From assembly GCF_007489275.1 (NCBI RefSeq), contig NZ_VLNR01000027.1, positions 1,440 to 65,439 on the forward strand: DNA of 64,000 nucleotides, in the 5' to 3' direction. This DNA comes from Aquimarina algiphila (GTDB taxonomy: Bacteria; Bacteroidota; Bacteroidia; Flavobacteriales; Flavobacteriaceae). The notes beneath the pieces were generated by a model that had not been told where the DNA came from, did not search any database, and worked only from the letters and a program-made list of their open reading frames with translations. This document shows, one piece after another, positions 34,901 to 43,311 of this stretch (position 1 is the stretch's first letter; each line of letters starts with the position of its first letter). Both the position numbers and the translations under genes were made by a program.

Positions 34901-35338
34901 TTCGATCAAGAAATCATCAAAATTCTTGAACAAACTGGCAGTTTTGATGTAGAAATTAATGATAAAATTATTACTTTAGGTACCGATGATGTAGAAATCA
35001 GTTCTCAGGATATTGAGGGTTGGTTAGTAGCAAACTCTGGTGCTTTGACTGTTGCATTAGATGTAACAATAAGTCCAGATCTTAAAAAAGAGGGAATTGC
35101 AAGAGAACTTATTAATCGTATTCAGAATATTCGTAAGGATAGTGGTCTGGAGGTAACTGATAAAATAGAAATTGTTTTTCAGGAAAATGAAGAAATCCAG
35201 GAAGCTATTGCTAGTAATGAGAATTATATTAAAAATGAAACCTTAACTGAGACAATTGAATTTGCTTCGGATGTAATAAACGGTACAGAAATTGCGTTTG
35301 ACGACATTGCAACTCAATTGATAATTAAAAAACATTAA
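31934..35338 (+). CDS. ileS: isoleucyl-tRNA synthetase
   Basis: A 1134-residue class I synthetase from ATG 31934 (MSTKFPEYKGLDLP). The family signature starts there; the longer open frame adds 37 unrelated residues. Visible are the HIGH box as GIHH (about 57-60) in FFEGPPSANGLPGIHH, the editing domain, the catalytic WFDSGSMPYAQWHYPF region, the KMSKR box in GQKMSKRLGNAVDP and the anticodon-binding end. It lies 4 bp upstream of the dksA-like gene, so both are one operon. Confidence 0.97.
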   Translation: MSTKFPEYKGLDLPKVANEILDFWQQNNIFDKSISERDGAEPFVFFEGPPSANGLPGIHHVMARAIKDIFCRYKTQKGYQVQRKAGWDTHGLPVELGVEKELGITKEDIGKKITIEEYNEACKKAVMRYTDIWNDLTQKIGYWVDMEDPYITYKSKYMESVWWLLSQIYNKGLLYKGYTIQPYSPKAGTGLSSHELNQPGTYQDVTDTTVVAQFETKQDTLPSFLKDIEGTIYFLAWTTTPWTLPSNTALTVGPKIDYVVVKTLNQYTFEPTNVILAKNLVGKQFSGKFVQVETEEEVNAFKEGDKKIPYFILKECKGVDLIDIRYKQLIDYVQPYHNPENAFRVIAGDFVTTEDGTGIVHTSPTFGADDAFVAKQATPEVPALLVMDENDNLVPTVDLQGRFIKEMGDLGGKYVKNEYYDDGEAPEKSVDVEIAIKLKIENKAFKVEKYVHSYPNCWRTDKPVLYYPLDSWFIKVTDFKDRMHELNLGINWKPKATGEGRFGNWLANANDWNLSRSRFWGIPLPIWRTDDGKEELMIGSVEQLKTEMAKAIEAGVMEADIFADFVIGDMSEENYNKVDLHKNVVDKITLVSASGKPMNRESDLIDVWFDSGSMPYAQWHYPFENKEKVESGERKADFIAEGVDQTRGWFYTLHAIGTMIFDDVAYKNVVSNGLVLDKNGQKMSKRLGNAVDPFETLKTYGPDATRWYMISNANPWDNLKFDSEGIAEVRRKFFGTLYNTYSFFTLYANIDNFSYTEADIALAERPEIDRWILSELHTLIKNVDEYYNDYEPTKAARAISDFVQENLSNWFVRLSRRRYWKGDYQQDKISAYQTLYTCMLTITKLGAPIAPFFMDRLYKDLVAGTQRETSESVHLAHFPIYDETFVDKALEHKMQKAQTISSLVLSLRQKEKIKVRQPLQRIMIPVLNEAEKKEINDIADLVKSEVNVKEIELIDDASGILVKQIKPNFKALGPRFGKDMKLIANKIQSFDQEIIKILEQTGSFDVEINDKIITLGTDDVEISSQDIEGWLVANSGALTVALDVTISPDLKKEGIARELINRIQNIRKDSGLEVTDKIEIVFQENEEIQEAIASNENYIKNETLTETIEFASDVINGTEIAFDDIATQLIIKKH

Positions 35339-35342
35339 GAAT

Positions 35343-35726
35343 ATGGCAGAAGATATCAAAGTAAGGCACAGTGACGCTAATTTGGCGATGTTCAAGGAAA
35401 TTATCCTTGATAAAGTGGAAAAAGCACAAAAAGATTTGGAATTACTTAGAAGTGCATATAAAAATGATGGTAATAATGGTACAGATGATACCTCTCCAAC
35501 ATTTAAAGCCTTCGAAGAAGGAAGTGAAACAATGTCTAAAGAAGCTAATACGCAACTTGCCATTAGACAAGAAAAATTCGTACGTGATTTAAAAAATGCA
35601 CTATTACGAATCGAAAACAAAACCTATGGAATTTGTCGTGTAACGGGTAAATTAATTAATCCAGAACGATTAAAATTAGTTCCGCATGCTACGTTGAGTA
35701 TTGAAGCAAAGAATATGCAGAGCTAA
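35343..35726 (+). CDS. DksA/TraR-family protein lacking zinc cysteines
   Basis: A 127-residue protein of the DksA/TraR family: coiled-coil N-terminal half (MFKEIILDKVEKAQKDL), the acidic FEEGSETMSKE region, then the zinc-finger segment YGICRVTGKLINPERLKLVP. Only one of the four zinc Cys remains (GICRVTG); the rest are replaced (TGKLI.. and ..PHATL). Relatives bind RNA polymerase through the secondary channel and modulate rRNA and stress promoters. Cys-poor versions are known in Bacteroidota. It is co-transcribed with ileS. Confidence 0.9.
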   Translation: MAEDIKVRHSDANLAMFKEIILDKVEKAQKDLELLRSAYKNDGNNGTDDTSPTFKAFEEGSETMSKEANTQLAIRQEKFVRDLKNALLRIENKTYGICRVTGKLINPERLKLVPHATLSIEAKNMQS

Positions 35727-35747
35727 GAAACAAATTAAATTAGTATA

Positions 35748-35779
35748 ACAAAAGGATGTCTTAATAGACATCCTTTTGT
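35748..35779 (+). terminator. terminator of the ileS-dksA operon
   Basis: Stem ACAAAAGGATGTCT / AGACATCCTTTTGT with a 4-nt loop, 21 bp after the stop. The right arm holds the T-rich run. Confidence 0.9.
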
Positions 35780-35846
35780 ATTTATAAAAAGACCATTTAA
35801 AAATGTTTTAAACGATCTTAATACTTAACCTAAGTAAATAACCATC

Positions 35847-36740
35847 TTAGCTCTTTGTTTTCACTATTCTACCATTTAAATCTTGTGTTGGTCTATAATT
35901 TTTATGCATGATACTTTCAAACTTTTCTAATTGCTCTGTAGATGCTGTTATAGATTCCTTTACAACGAACCAAGTTACAATTTCTGAACAGCCAGGAGTT
36001 GTTAACGAACCTCCATATGTATAAAAATCCATATCCCCTGGTAATAAATCTTCAACCTTAAATGTAGATGTATTGGTAAAATGATCACCTTTCTGTTCTG
36101 GTAAGTCATCAAGATATTCCTCTAAAACATCATTTTCTTCTCCTTCTTCAAAGAAAACACCAACTACTCCCAATAGTTTTGTAATGGGATCTTGATGTAC
36201 CAAATGCATTTCCATTGGATATCTTTTACCATTAACAGTGTGTTCGCTACCCGTATGAAAATGAAACTGCAGAAGGTCATAATTAATATTATCAAGAGAT
36301 GCATAACTACCCATATCATAATTGAACTGAACAGTGTGTCCATTATTAATGATATCTGTTGTGCTTTCACCATAATTAATATTTATGTTATTAATACTAC
36401 CGTCTTCAGTAACAGCACTAGTAATAATATTAATAGGAGATTGAGCATTACCTCCACAATCTACCCATTCATCTCCGCAAAGATTAGCCCAAAACTCAGG
36501 TCCTTCAAGACCTTCATATTCAAAATTACAATCTGTAGATGAAGATTTTCCATAGTAGATATTTGCAAGTTCCATTTCACTTACTCCACGAGTATTGCTA
36601 TTGGTATTATCTACAATTGGTTCTTGTATTGTCTCTTCCCCTTCACAGGAAGTTAAAATAGATAATAGTATTATACAAAATACTACTAAAATTGATCCTT
36701 TTAAGTGTACACGATGTATACGTAACTTTGTGGTTTTCAT
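35847..36740 (-). CDS. alpha-class carbonic anhydrase, lipoprotein
   Basis: A 297-residue enzyme. The lipoprotein signal ends at Cys32 (LLSILTSCEGE). The alpha-CA fold shows CGGNAQSPINI, zinc ligands His160 and His162 in LLQFHFHTGSEH, His179 in YPMEMHLVHQ, the conserved Glu in SEH and GSLTTPGCSEIVTWFV near the end. It interconverts carbon dioxide and bicarbonate outside the inner membrane. The shared promoter region with the sigma factor contains a Crp/Fnr-type site, so expression may follow oxygen or carbon state (inference). Confidence 0.96.
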   Translation of the reverse strand: MKTTKLRIHRVHLKGSILVVFCIILLSILTSCEGEETIQEPIVDNTNSNTRGVSEMELANIYYGKSSSTDCNFEYEGLEGPEFWANLCGDEWVDCGGNAQSPINIITSAVTEDGSINNININYGESTTDIINNGHTVQFNYDMGSYASLDNINYDLLQFHFHTGSEHTVNGKRYPMEMHLVHQDPITKLLGVVGVFFEEGEENDVLEEYLDDLPEQKGDHFTNTSTFKVEDLLPGDMDFYTYGGSLTTPGCSEIVTWFVVKESITASTEQLEKFESIMHKNYRPTQDLNGRIVKTKS

Positions 36741-36846
36741 AACAATTTAAATTTGGTTAACATTTTTATGTGTCAAAATTACATTTATAAAAAAATCAAC
36801 ATTCACCATTAATCAATAGATCTGATGATTTTAATCAAGGCTTTTA

Positions 36847-36860
36847 TTGATTAAAATCAA
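36847..36860. promoter_or_regulatory. Crp/Fnr-type binding site
   Basis: TTGAT TAAA ATCAA, a perfect match to the FNR consensus TTGAT-N4-ATCAA. It lies 107 bp upstream of the carbonic anhydrase start and 100 bp upstream of the sigma-factor start. The sequence around it repeats TTTTAATCA and TTAATCAATA, which could be weaker second sites. Confidence 0.5.
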
Positions 36861-36959
36861 TTTTTAATCAATAAAATCGCAAAATAATTTATATCTCATG
36901 TAACCTTTTTTAAAATTTAAGGTATAAGTAATAGAAGCTAACCAAAAAAGAGTAACATC

Positions 36960-37493
36960 TTGAAAAATCTAAATGACGAAGAATTAATGATTCTGGTATC
37001 CAATGGTAATTTGGATATGATGAGTGTTCTTTTTGACAGGTATCACATTAAGATCTTTAACTTTTTATTTAAAATGACAAGAGATAAAGAGGTTAGTCAG
37101 GATATCACACAAGAAGTTTTTTACAAAGCGATTAAGTATCGAGCTTCTTATAAAAAGGGAAAGTTTTCATCATGGATTTATACTATTGCTCGAAACATTT
37201 TTACTGATTATTATCAGCGTCAAAAAAATAAAGATGAACGATTTGATACTATTGAATACAAGATAGAACAAAAGGAGCCTGATCAAATGGATATAAAAGA
37301 AACTAATGAAGAACTAAAAAGAGCATTGAATCAACTAAGTAATGTTGATAGAGAGTTAGTCATTATGAATAGATATCAAGGCATTAAATATCAAGAGATC
37401 GCTGAGATTACAGGCTCAACTGCTGGAGCAGTTAAGACCAAAGTACATCGAGCTATTCATAAATTAAAAGATCATTATTTACAAAATATATAG
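36960..37493 (+). CDS. ECF-family RNA polymerase sigma factor
   Basis: A 177-residue sigma-70 factor. Region 2 reads FLFKMTRDKEVSQDITQEVF..FSSWIYTIARNIFTDYYQ; region 4 reads LVIMNRYQGIKYQEIAEITG with its helix-turn-helix. The first in-frame start with the family N-terminus is TTG 36960 (KNLNDEELM); the next ATG (36984) would cut 8 residues. The anti-sigma factor follows after 6 bp, so the two are made together. The operon also holds two DUF4097 proteins. Confidence 0.93.
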   Translation: MKNLNDEELMILVSNGNLDMMSVLFDRYHIKIFNFLFKMTRDKEVSQDITQEVFYKAIKYRASYKKGKFSSWIYTIARNIFTDYYQRQKNKDERFDTIEYKIEQKEPDQMDIKETNEELKRALNQLSNVDRELVIMNRYQGIKYQEIAEITGSTAGAVKTKVHRAIHKLKDHYLQNI

Positions 37494-37499
37494 AAAGTC

Positions 37500-38291
37500 A
37501 TGGACTGTAACCACATAAAAGATCAACTCATCGATTATATAGATGGCAATTTGGATCATGAAACACATCAAAAATTTGATGCACATCTCCAAAGTTGTAA
37601 AAATTGTAGTACCGATTTACAAGAACTTCAAACTGTTTTTGAAGCTGTGGATAGTGATCCTATACAATTTCCAGACAAAAGTTTACAAATAAACTTTGAA
37701 CAAATGTTGGCAAAGGAAAAAGAACTAAACAATGATCAAAAAGTCATTGTAATGAACAAAAAAAGCAAAGGTTCCTGGAAAATCGCTTTACAGATCGCTG
37801 CAACTATTGCGCTTGTTATTTCTGGGTATTTCTATGGAAAACACGAGAATACAACATCTTTCTCACAAGAAATGGCAGTACTAGAAAAAGAAAAAAAACA
37901 AATGAAGCAAACAATGACCATTTCTTTAATCGAAAATGAATCTGCAAGTAAGCGTTTACAAGCGGTGAACTACGCAGAAGAGTTTGAAAAACCGGGAAAT
38001 GATATCTTAAACGCTTTAATCAATAAAATGCATTTTGACGATCATATTAATGTGCGACTAGCTGCAGCAGAAGCACTTGCAAAATTTTCGGATAACGAAA
38101 TAGTTCGTAAAGCATTAATTAATGCTCTGGATAAAGAACAAGATCCAGGTATGCAAATTGAATTAATTCAAATATTAGTATCCATTCAGGAAAAACGCGC
38201 AATTCCTTCTATGGAAAAATTACTTCAGAATGAAGAAACACCTGATTATGTAAAAGATCAAGTAAAAATTGGATTACCAAGTTTAATTTAA
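37500..38291 (+). CDS. anti-sigma factor with zinc finger and HEAT-like repeats
   Basis: A 263-residue protein. The cytoplasmic zf-HC2 anti-sigma domain has His5-x25-29-Cys..Cys features (DCNHIKDQLIDYIDG...CKNCSTDL). One membrane helix follows (about 92-110, IALQIAATIALVISGYF). The periplasmic part, with RLAAAEALAKFSDNEIVRKA, forms HEAT-like repeats. It sequesters the ECF sigma factor and probably releases it when the periplasmic part senses something. It lies directly after the sigma gene. Confidence 0.88.
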   Translation: MDCNHIKDQLIDYIDGNLDHETHQKFDAHLQSCKNCSTDLQELQTVFEAVDSDPIQFPDKSLQINFEQMLAKEKELNNDQKVIVMNKKSKGSWKIALQIAATIALVISGYFYGKHENTTSFSQEMAVLEKEKKQMKQTMTISLIENESASKRLQAVNYAEEFEKPGNDILNALINKMHFDDHINVRLAAAEALAKFSDNEIVRKALINALDKEQDPGMQIELIQILVSIQEKRAIPSMEKLLQNEETPDYVKDQVKIGLPSLI

Positions 38292-38317
38292 AAATTTCAA
38301 TCAGAAAACAAATAATC

Positions 38318-39073
38318 ATGAAAAAAATAGCAATTATAGCAATCGCACTTCTAACCATAGGAACTCTAAAGGCACAAGATTATACTCAGTCTTTACAAGG
38401 TATAAAAAAGGTAAGGATCTCTTCAGAATCAGGAGTGAAAGCAAAAACCCATGACAAAAGTGAGCTTTTGATCAAAGGAGATGGAAGAAAAACACCCGAA
38501 AAAGCAAAAGGACTCAAAGCTGTCTATTCTGGTGGGAGCGATAATACGGGAATTGGCATATATGTCAAAAAGGATGGAGAAACTCTTGTTATTAGAAATC
38601 TAAAAAATATGCATAGTAAAATTTTAGAAATTTATCTTCCTAAAGATATTCATATAACAACAGAGAGTAGTAACCTGGGAAGTTTATTTTTTAACGGATT
38701 TTCCTCTGAAATAGAAGCCAGAACCAATGTAGGTGGAATCACATTAAAAGATGTTACAGGGCCTATTGTTGCCAAAACTGCAACAGGAGAGATTAATATT
38801 GTATTTAATAAGGTAAGCCAGAAATCTCCTATTTCTATTATATCTGCTACAGGAGACATCGATGTAAGTTTACCTTCGGGAACACCAGCCAATTTAGAAT
38901 TAAAGACATCTATGGGAGAGATTTATACCGATTTTGATATAAAATTTCCTGCTGAAAATAATAACATGAAAGTAGTCGGGGGAAGAAGAACAATAAATAC
39001 CAAAATCAATAACGGAGGAGTGGACATTGCTCTAAGGTCATCCACAGGAAGTATTTATTTAAGAAAAAAATAA
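38318..39073 (+). CDS. DUF4097 beta-repeat protein, secreted
   Basis: A 251-residue protein with a signal peptide (KKIAIIAIALLTIGTLKAQ). The remainder is a right-handed beta-repeat (DUF4097 type) with recurring NVGGITLKD, TATGEINI, SATGDIDV and SSTGSIYL units, about 20 residues per turn. It lies 26 bp after the anti-sigma gene. Proteins of this family are the usual outputs of flavobacterial sigma/anti-sigma operons. Surface-associated; biochemical role unknown. Confidence 0.88.
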   Translation: MKKIAIIAIALLTIGTLKAQDYTQSLQGIKKVRISSESGVKAKTHDKSELLIKGDGRKTPEKAKGLKAVYSGGSDNTGIGIYVKKDGETLVIRNLKNMHSKILEIYLPKDIHITTESSNLGSLFFNGFSSEIEARTNVGGITLKDVTGPIVAKTATGEINIVFNKVSQKSPISIISATGDIDVSLPSGTPANLELKTSMGEIYTDFDIKFPAENNNMKVVGGRRTINTKINNGGVDIALRSSTGSIYLRKK

Positions 39074-39093
39074 AAGAGGTCATCATCAACTCA

Positions 39094-39112
39094 TGCCGAA
39101 CTTGTTTCGGCA
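39094..39112. repeat. REP-like dyad element
   Basis: TGCCGAA CTTGT TTCGGCA, a perfect 7-bp stem between the two DUF4097 genes. It has the look of the dispersed dyads at 14.4 and 15.3 kb, though with a different core. Confidence 0.45.
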
Positions 39113-39132
39113 CTAATCAAAAAACAACTCAT

Positions 39133-39846
39133 ATGAAAACTGTATTAAAATTTATGGTATTGTGCCTTGTTTCATTACAAATAAATGCACAGAAAGTAAT
39201 CGAAAAAGAACTTAAAACTCCTACCAGTCTAACTAAGGTAGAATTCAAATTCGCTGATAATATTATTATAAAAACCTGGGATAAGAATAATATATATTTA
39301 AAGGCAGAGGTTAGTGTTAACGGCGGCGAATTTGATGATTATTTTAATCTGAAAATAGAAAATACATCCTCTGTGCTTGATATCGAGTCAGATTATGGAG
39401 ATTTATTTGACAAATGGAATAAAGAGCGAGGATCTAATCGTAATAATAATTGGAACCCTTGTAACAACTTAGACATTGATGCCAACTATACTCTTTATCT
39501 TCCAAAAAGCTCAACGTTAAGAGTAAAAAGTATTTCTGGAGATGTCGAATCTGAGAATTACCAGGGAGAGTTGATTGTTGATATTATAAGTGGAAATATT
39601 GACATCAAAAACTATAACGGAGACTTAAATCTAAAAACTATAAGTGGAGATATTGATATTAATGTAGCCAAATCAAAACTAAAAGCCGAAACTATTTCTG
39701 GAATGATTTATTCTGATAAAGATATGGAATTTGATCATGGAAAAAACCGTGTGGTAGGAAGTAAAGTAACCGGAACTTTTGGAGATGTAAAAAACGAATT
39801 ACATCTTAAAACTATAAGCGGTAGTATCTTCCTGAGAAAACAATAA
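39133..39846 (+). CDS. DUF4097 beta-repeat protein, secreted (second)
   Basis: A 237-residue relative of the preceding protein. It has a signal peptide (VLKFMVLCLVSLQINAQ) followed by a polar region (residues about 90-105, KERGSNRNNNW) and then repeats SISGDVES, IISGNIDI, TISGDIDI, TISGSIFL with about 20-residue spacing. The gap from the first DUF4097 gene is 59 bp and holds a REP-like hairpin, which may set the relative expression of the two. The operon ends here with a terminator. Confidence 0.88.
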   Translation: MKTVLKFMVLCLVSLQINAQKVIEKELKTPTSLTKVEFKFADNIIIKTWDKNNIYLKAEVSVNGGEFDDYFNLKIENTSSVLDIESDYGDLFDKWNKERGSNRNNNWNPCNNLDIDANYTLYLPKSSTLRVKSISGDVESENYQGELIVDIISGNIDIKNYNGDLNLKTISGDIDINVAKSKLKAETISGMIYSDKDMEFDHGKNRVVGSKVTGTFGDVKNELHLKTISGSIFLRKQ

Positions 39847-39871
39847 AATTATTTTCAAAAGTGTTAATTCA

Positions 39872-39932
39872 AAAACCTCACTTTACCACTGTGATTTCGA
39901 TTTTAATTCAAAAGATAAAAGTGGGGTTTTAT
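39872..39932 (+). terminator. terminator of the sigma/DUF4097 operon
   Basis: Stem AAAACCTCACTTT / AAAGTGGGGTTTT with one G-U pair and a 33-nt loop, ending in a T run. It lies 25 bp after the stop. Confidence 0.75.
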
Positions 39933-39945
39933 TAGTGTAATTGCT

Positions 39946-41382
39946 ATGAAAAAGTTATCCTTTCTATTCGTTTTTATTACTTCCTTTGGTTTTTCGCAAC
40001 AATGTTCTTGTGAAGATAATTTTAATTGGCTTAAAAAAACATTTGAAGAAAATGACGCTGGTTTTTCCTATGCTCTAGAACAAAAAGGAGAAAATGCATA
40101 TAAAACTCATAATACAAAAACCCTGAACAGCGTAAAAGCAATCAAACAAAAAGAGGAATGTATTTCAGTACTAAATAATTGGTTGTTATTTTTTAGATCA
40201 GGACATTTAATCATCCAGGAAAATGCAGAACAAGAAAACCAAACAGAAGAAGAAATTATTAAACGGTTTAGTACTTGGGAAAAATATAAAATAGAAGAAG
40301 CTACTTTTGAAAAATACATTTCTAAACTCAACAAACCAGGGTATGAAGGGATCTGGGAATCCAAACCTTATAAAATAGGGGTTATTAAAACCAAAACAGG
40401 GTATGTTGGTTTTATACTTGAAGCTGATGGAATCTACTGGAGAAAAAACCAAGTGAAATTTAGAATTAAAAACACTAAAGACAATAAAAAAGAAGCTACT
40501 TTTTATATGAGAAATCATTCTGTGAGAAATTTTACAGAAGTAGAATTATTAGGAAATAATCATCTAAAAATAGGCTCTATAACCCTGAAGAGATTAAAAC
40601 CAAACTTTGAAGTTGACAAAACAATCGAAGAACACTATTCCCTAATTAAAACTCCTACTCCATTAATCAAGGAATTAAGTCATAACACAATACTGTTTAG
40701 AATTCCTTCTTTTTCTCATTCTAATAAAAAAAGTATTGATAGTCTTATACTGGCGAATCACGATAAATTAACTAGTAAGAAAAACCTCATCATTGACATT
40801 AGAAATAACGGTGGAGGCAGCGATATTTCTTATGAGAAAATTATTCCATATTTATACACTAATCCCATAAGAACTGTAGGGGTCAAATTGCTCTCCACCC
40901 CTCTAAATAACAGTAGAATGGAAAAATTCATGAAAGATCCAAATTGGTCAGATAAGGATAAAAAATGGGCAAAGGAAAGTTTAGAAAAACTAAATAAAAA
41001 TATGGGAGAGTTTGTTAACCTTAATGATAACATAGTCAAAACAAAAAAATTAGATACCATTTATTCTTTTCCTCAAAATGTTGCAATACTGATCAACAAA
41101 GGCAATGGAAGCACGGCCGAACAATTTTTATTAGCTGCGAAACAAAGCAAAAAGGTTAAGCTTTTCGGAACCACAACCGTTGGAGTTCTAGACATTTTTA
41201 ATATGCATTTAGTCGATTTTCCATGTAAAGATTTAAAGCTCGGATACAGTATATCCAAAAGCATGAGAATCCCAGAAATGACAATAGATGATAAGGGTAT
41301 TCAACCTGATTATTATATCCATAAAAGCATTCCTGATCACAAATGGATCCAATATACGCAACAGATTCTTGAAGCTAAATAG
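39946..41382 (+). CDS. S41-family peptidase, secreted
   Basis: A 478-residue enzyme with a signal peptide (KKLSFLFVFITSFGFSQ). The N-terminal region (18-220) has a Cys pair (QQCSCED) and no PDZ that I can place. The S41 core (about 240-478) has LIIDIRNNGGGSD, then NVAILINKGNGSTAEQFLLA with the catalytic-region Ser in GSTAEQ, then GTTTVGVLD. This is the C-terminal-processing-protease or tricorn-core fold. It probably trims secreted or periplasmic proteins. The gene is between the sigma-operon terminator and lspA. Confidence 0.85.
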   Translation: MKKLSFLFVFITSFGFSQQCSCEDNFNWLKKTFEENDAGFSYALEQKGENAYKTHNTKTLNSVKAIKQKEECISVLNNWLLFFRSGHLIIQENAEQENQTEEEIIKRFSTWEKYKIEEATFEKYISKLNKPGYEGIWESKPYKIGVIKTKTGYVGFILEADGIYWRKNQVKFRIKNTKDNKKEATFYMRNHSVRNFTEVELLGNNHLKIGSITLKRLKPNFEVDKTIEEHYSLIKTPTPLIKELSHNTILFRIPSFSHSNKKSIDSLILANHDKLTSKKNLIIDIRNNGGGSDISYEKIIPYLYTNPIRTVGVKLLSTPLNNSRMEKFMKDPNWSDKDKKWAKESLEKLNKNMGEFVNLNDNIVKTKKLDTIYSFPQNVAILINKGNGSTAEQFLLAAKQSKKVKLFGTTTVGVLDIFNMHLVDFPCKDLKLGYSISKSMRIPEMTIDDKGIQPDYYIHKSIPDHKWIQYTQQILEAK

Positions 41383-41514
41383 TAACTATAATTTATATCT
41401 AATAGGACAATCATTTTTTGAGGTCTATCAATCCCAAAATTAAAGGGTATCGGGTATAATATTAAAATTAAAAACTCATAAAAACATAAGTATCTATAAA
41501 ACAAAATAAAACAC

Positions 41515-41522
41515 TATTTTTG
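41515..41522 (+). promoter_or_regulatory. promoter -7 box upstream of lspA
   Basis: TATTTTTG is an exact fit to the Bacteroidota TAnnTTTG box, 38 bp before the lspA start. No clear -33 TTG is placed. Confidence 0.5.
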
Positions 41523-41560
41523 TCCGTCGGTTTTAATACCCAAAACAAACCAATACTTAT

Positions 41561-42163
41561 ATGTCCTTAAAGAAATCTATTTTAGTAATAATTTTAGTTC
41601 TACTGATTGACCAAATCACCAAAATCTATATTAAAACTCATTTCTCTCTTCATGAAGAGATGAAGGTATTTGATTGGTTCCGTATCATATTTGTCGAAAA
41701 CAAAGGTATGGCGTGGGGTTTTGAACTTCCTGGGAGTTATGGAAAATTAGTACTTTCTTTATTTAGACTAGTAGCTATTACTGGGATTGGATACTGGCTT
41801 TATGATTCGGTTCGCAAAAATAGCCCCGCAATTCTTACTTTTTGTATAGCATTGATTTTTGCTGGGGCATTTGGAAATATTATTGATTCTATATTTTATG
41901 GTTTATTATTTAGCGAAAGCACACCAGTAACGATTGGAAGTTTTTTACCTGAAGGTGGTGGTTATGAAAGCATTTTTTATGGTAAAGTGGTTGATATGAT
42001 CCAATTCACATTTTACGATGATACCCTACCAGAATGGATTCCTTTTTGGGGCGGTGATCATTTTTCATTTTTTGATCCAGTATTCAACATTGCTGATTCT
42101 GCAATAAGCGTTGGAGTTTTCTTATTGATTATCTTCAATAAAAAAGCTTTTCCAAAAAAATGA
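41561..42163 (+). CDS. lspA: lipoprotein signal peptidase (signal peptidase II)
   Basis: A 200-residue, four-helix inner-membrane aspartyl protease that cleaves lipoprotein signal peptides before the lipidated Cys. Conserved boxes: VLLIDQITKIYIK, FVENKGMAWGF, the second catalytic Asp region in FNIADSAISVG and one Asp in GNIIDSIFYG. It is longer than the usual 160 residues because of an insert with ESTPVTIGSFLPEGGG between helices 3 and 4, as in other Bacteroidota. It serves the many lipoproteins in this window. Confidence 0.96.
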   Translation: MSLKKSILVIILVLLIDQITKIYIKTHFSLHEEMKVFDWFRIIFVENKGMAWGFELPGSYGKLVLSLFRLVAITGIGYWLYDSVRKNSPAILTFCIALIFAGAFGNIIDSIFYGLLFSESTPVTIGSFLPEGGGYESIFYGKVVDMIQFTFYDDTLPEWIPFWGGDHFSFFDPVFNIADSAISVGVFLLIIFNKKAFPKK

Positions 42164-42321
42164 TTTCAAAAAGATAATTATAATTTCCTTTTTTTATCGG
42201 TATCCTCTAACTTCTTATACCAGTAGTTTCCGCAGCAGACATAGATCAGAAAGAAAATGAGTCTAAAGGTTGGCATAACTCTTGATAAATATAGAGCTCA
42301 ACTTATTCATGATAAAACCTT

Positions 42322-42720
42322 ATGAAATCATTTAAGATGCTATTAGTATTAGCTGTATTTTTATCTATCGGCTGCGAAGATACTGTACGTTGTGTATTTG
42401 GTACTACTACAGAGCTTAGGGATAAGGAATTATCTGTAGCTAGTTATGAGGAGGATTATTTTGAATTAATTTCGGCAAAGATTCCTTTTGATCATTGTAT
42501 TTCTGATGTATTTATTTTAGATCTTCCAAGAGGTTTAGATTATTATATATATGATTGTGATACTATCGAAATCTCTGGATACCCAACAGATATTGGAGAT
42601 TTTACTATTGAAGTAATTATTGAGATCGAAGAAATAGAATATGATACTTTTGAAGATGTAGGTTTATGTATTGATTATGAGACATCCAAATTATACCGTT
42701 TAGTAGTTTCTCGCTTTTAA
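42322..42720 (+). CDS. small lipoprotein, hypothetical
   Basis: A 132-residue protein with a lipoprotein signal (MLLVLAVFLSIGCEDTV, Cys18). The mature part has five Cys (VRCVFG, DHCISD, YDCDTI, GLCIDY among them), so disulphides are likely, and an acidic centre (ELISAKIPFDH..EYDTFEDVG). No domain recognised. It stands alone between lspA and a regulator on the other strand. Confidence 0.7.
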   Translation: MKSFKMLLVLAVFLSIGCEDTVRCVFGTTTELRDKELSVASYEEDYFELISAKIPFDHCISDVFILDLPRGLDYYIYDCDTIEISGYPTDIGDFTIEVIIEIEEIEYDTFEDVGLCIDYETSKLYRLVVSRF

Positions 42721-42839
42721 GAGATGACAACAGATATCCCTCATACCCTTTTTTAAAATACCTTTTCTCCTTATAAATTGTTATAACGAGGTTATATGGT
42801 AATTAGAGAAATCAATAACAAGTTCTGACTTTTATTAAA

Positions 42840-43241
42840 TCATACTAGTATCCTTTCGAAGTCATTCAATTTGATGGGTTTTGTAAGATAGTCAGATACT
42901 ACATCTATCGCTTTTGCTCGTTCTATATCTCTAGAATCTATAGAAGAACTAACCACATAAAGGTCTATTTTTTTACTAATCTTATTTCTAATCTTAGAAA
43001 ATTCATTCAAAAACTCCCATCCGTCCATTATAGGCATATTGAGATCTAACAAAATTACTTGAGGAACTTCTTCTTTTTGTTCATCGCCAAGGGATTTTAG
43101 AAAAAAATCCAACGCTTCTCTACCATTATTAAAAACCAAAACTACATCTGATAGTTTTTTTAATTCAATAATTTTACGAACTAAACTTATATAAATATTG
43201 TCATCGTCTATGATGCAAACACGCTCTATATTTTGGGACAT
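42840..43241 (-). CDS. CheY-like single-domain response regulator
   Basis: A 133-residue stand-alone receiver domain. Acidic pocket IIDDDNI, phospho-acceptor Asp in VILLDLNMPIMDGWEF, conserved Ser/Thr in LYVVSSSID and Lys in YLTKPIKL. No output domain, so it acts by binding a partner protein. No kinase gene is next to it; the partner must lie elsewhere. The neighbouring folate and RimK genes give no clue. Confidence 0.95.
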   Translation of the reverse strand: MSQNIERVCIIDDDNIYISLVRKIIELKKLSDVVLVFNNGREALDFFLKSLGDEQKEEVPQVILLDLNMPIMDGWEFLNEFSKIRNKISKKIDLYVVSSSIDSRDIERAKAIDVVSDYLTKPIKLNDFERILV

Positions 43242-43311
43242 TCTAAGGGGCTACTAACAATTAAAAGTCTCGAATATAGCATAAAGTATCATAGAACACA
43301 AAAAATGTTAA

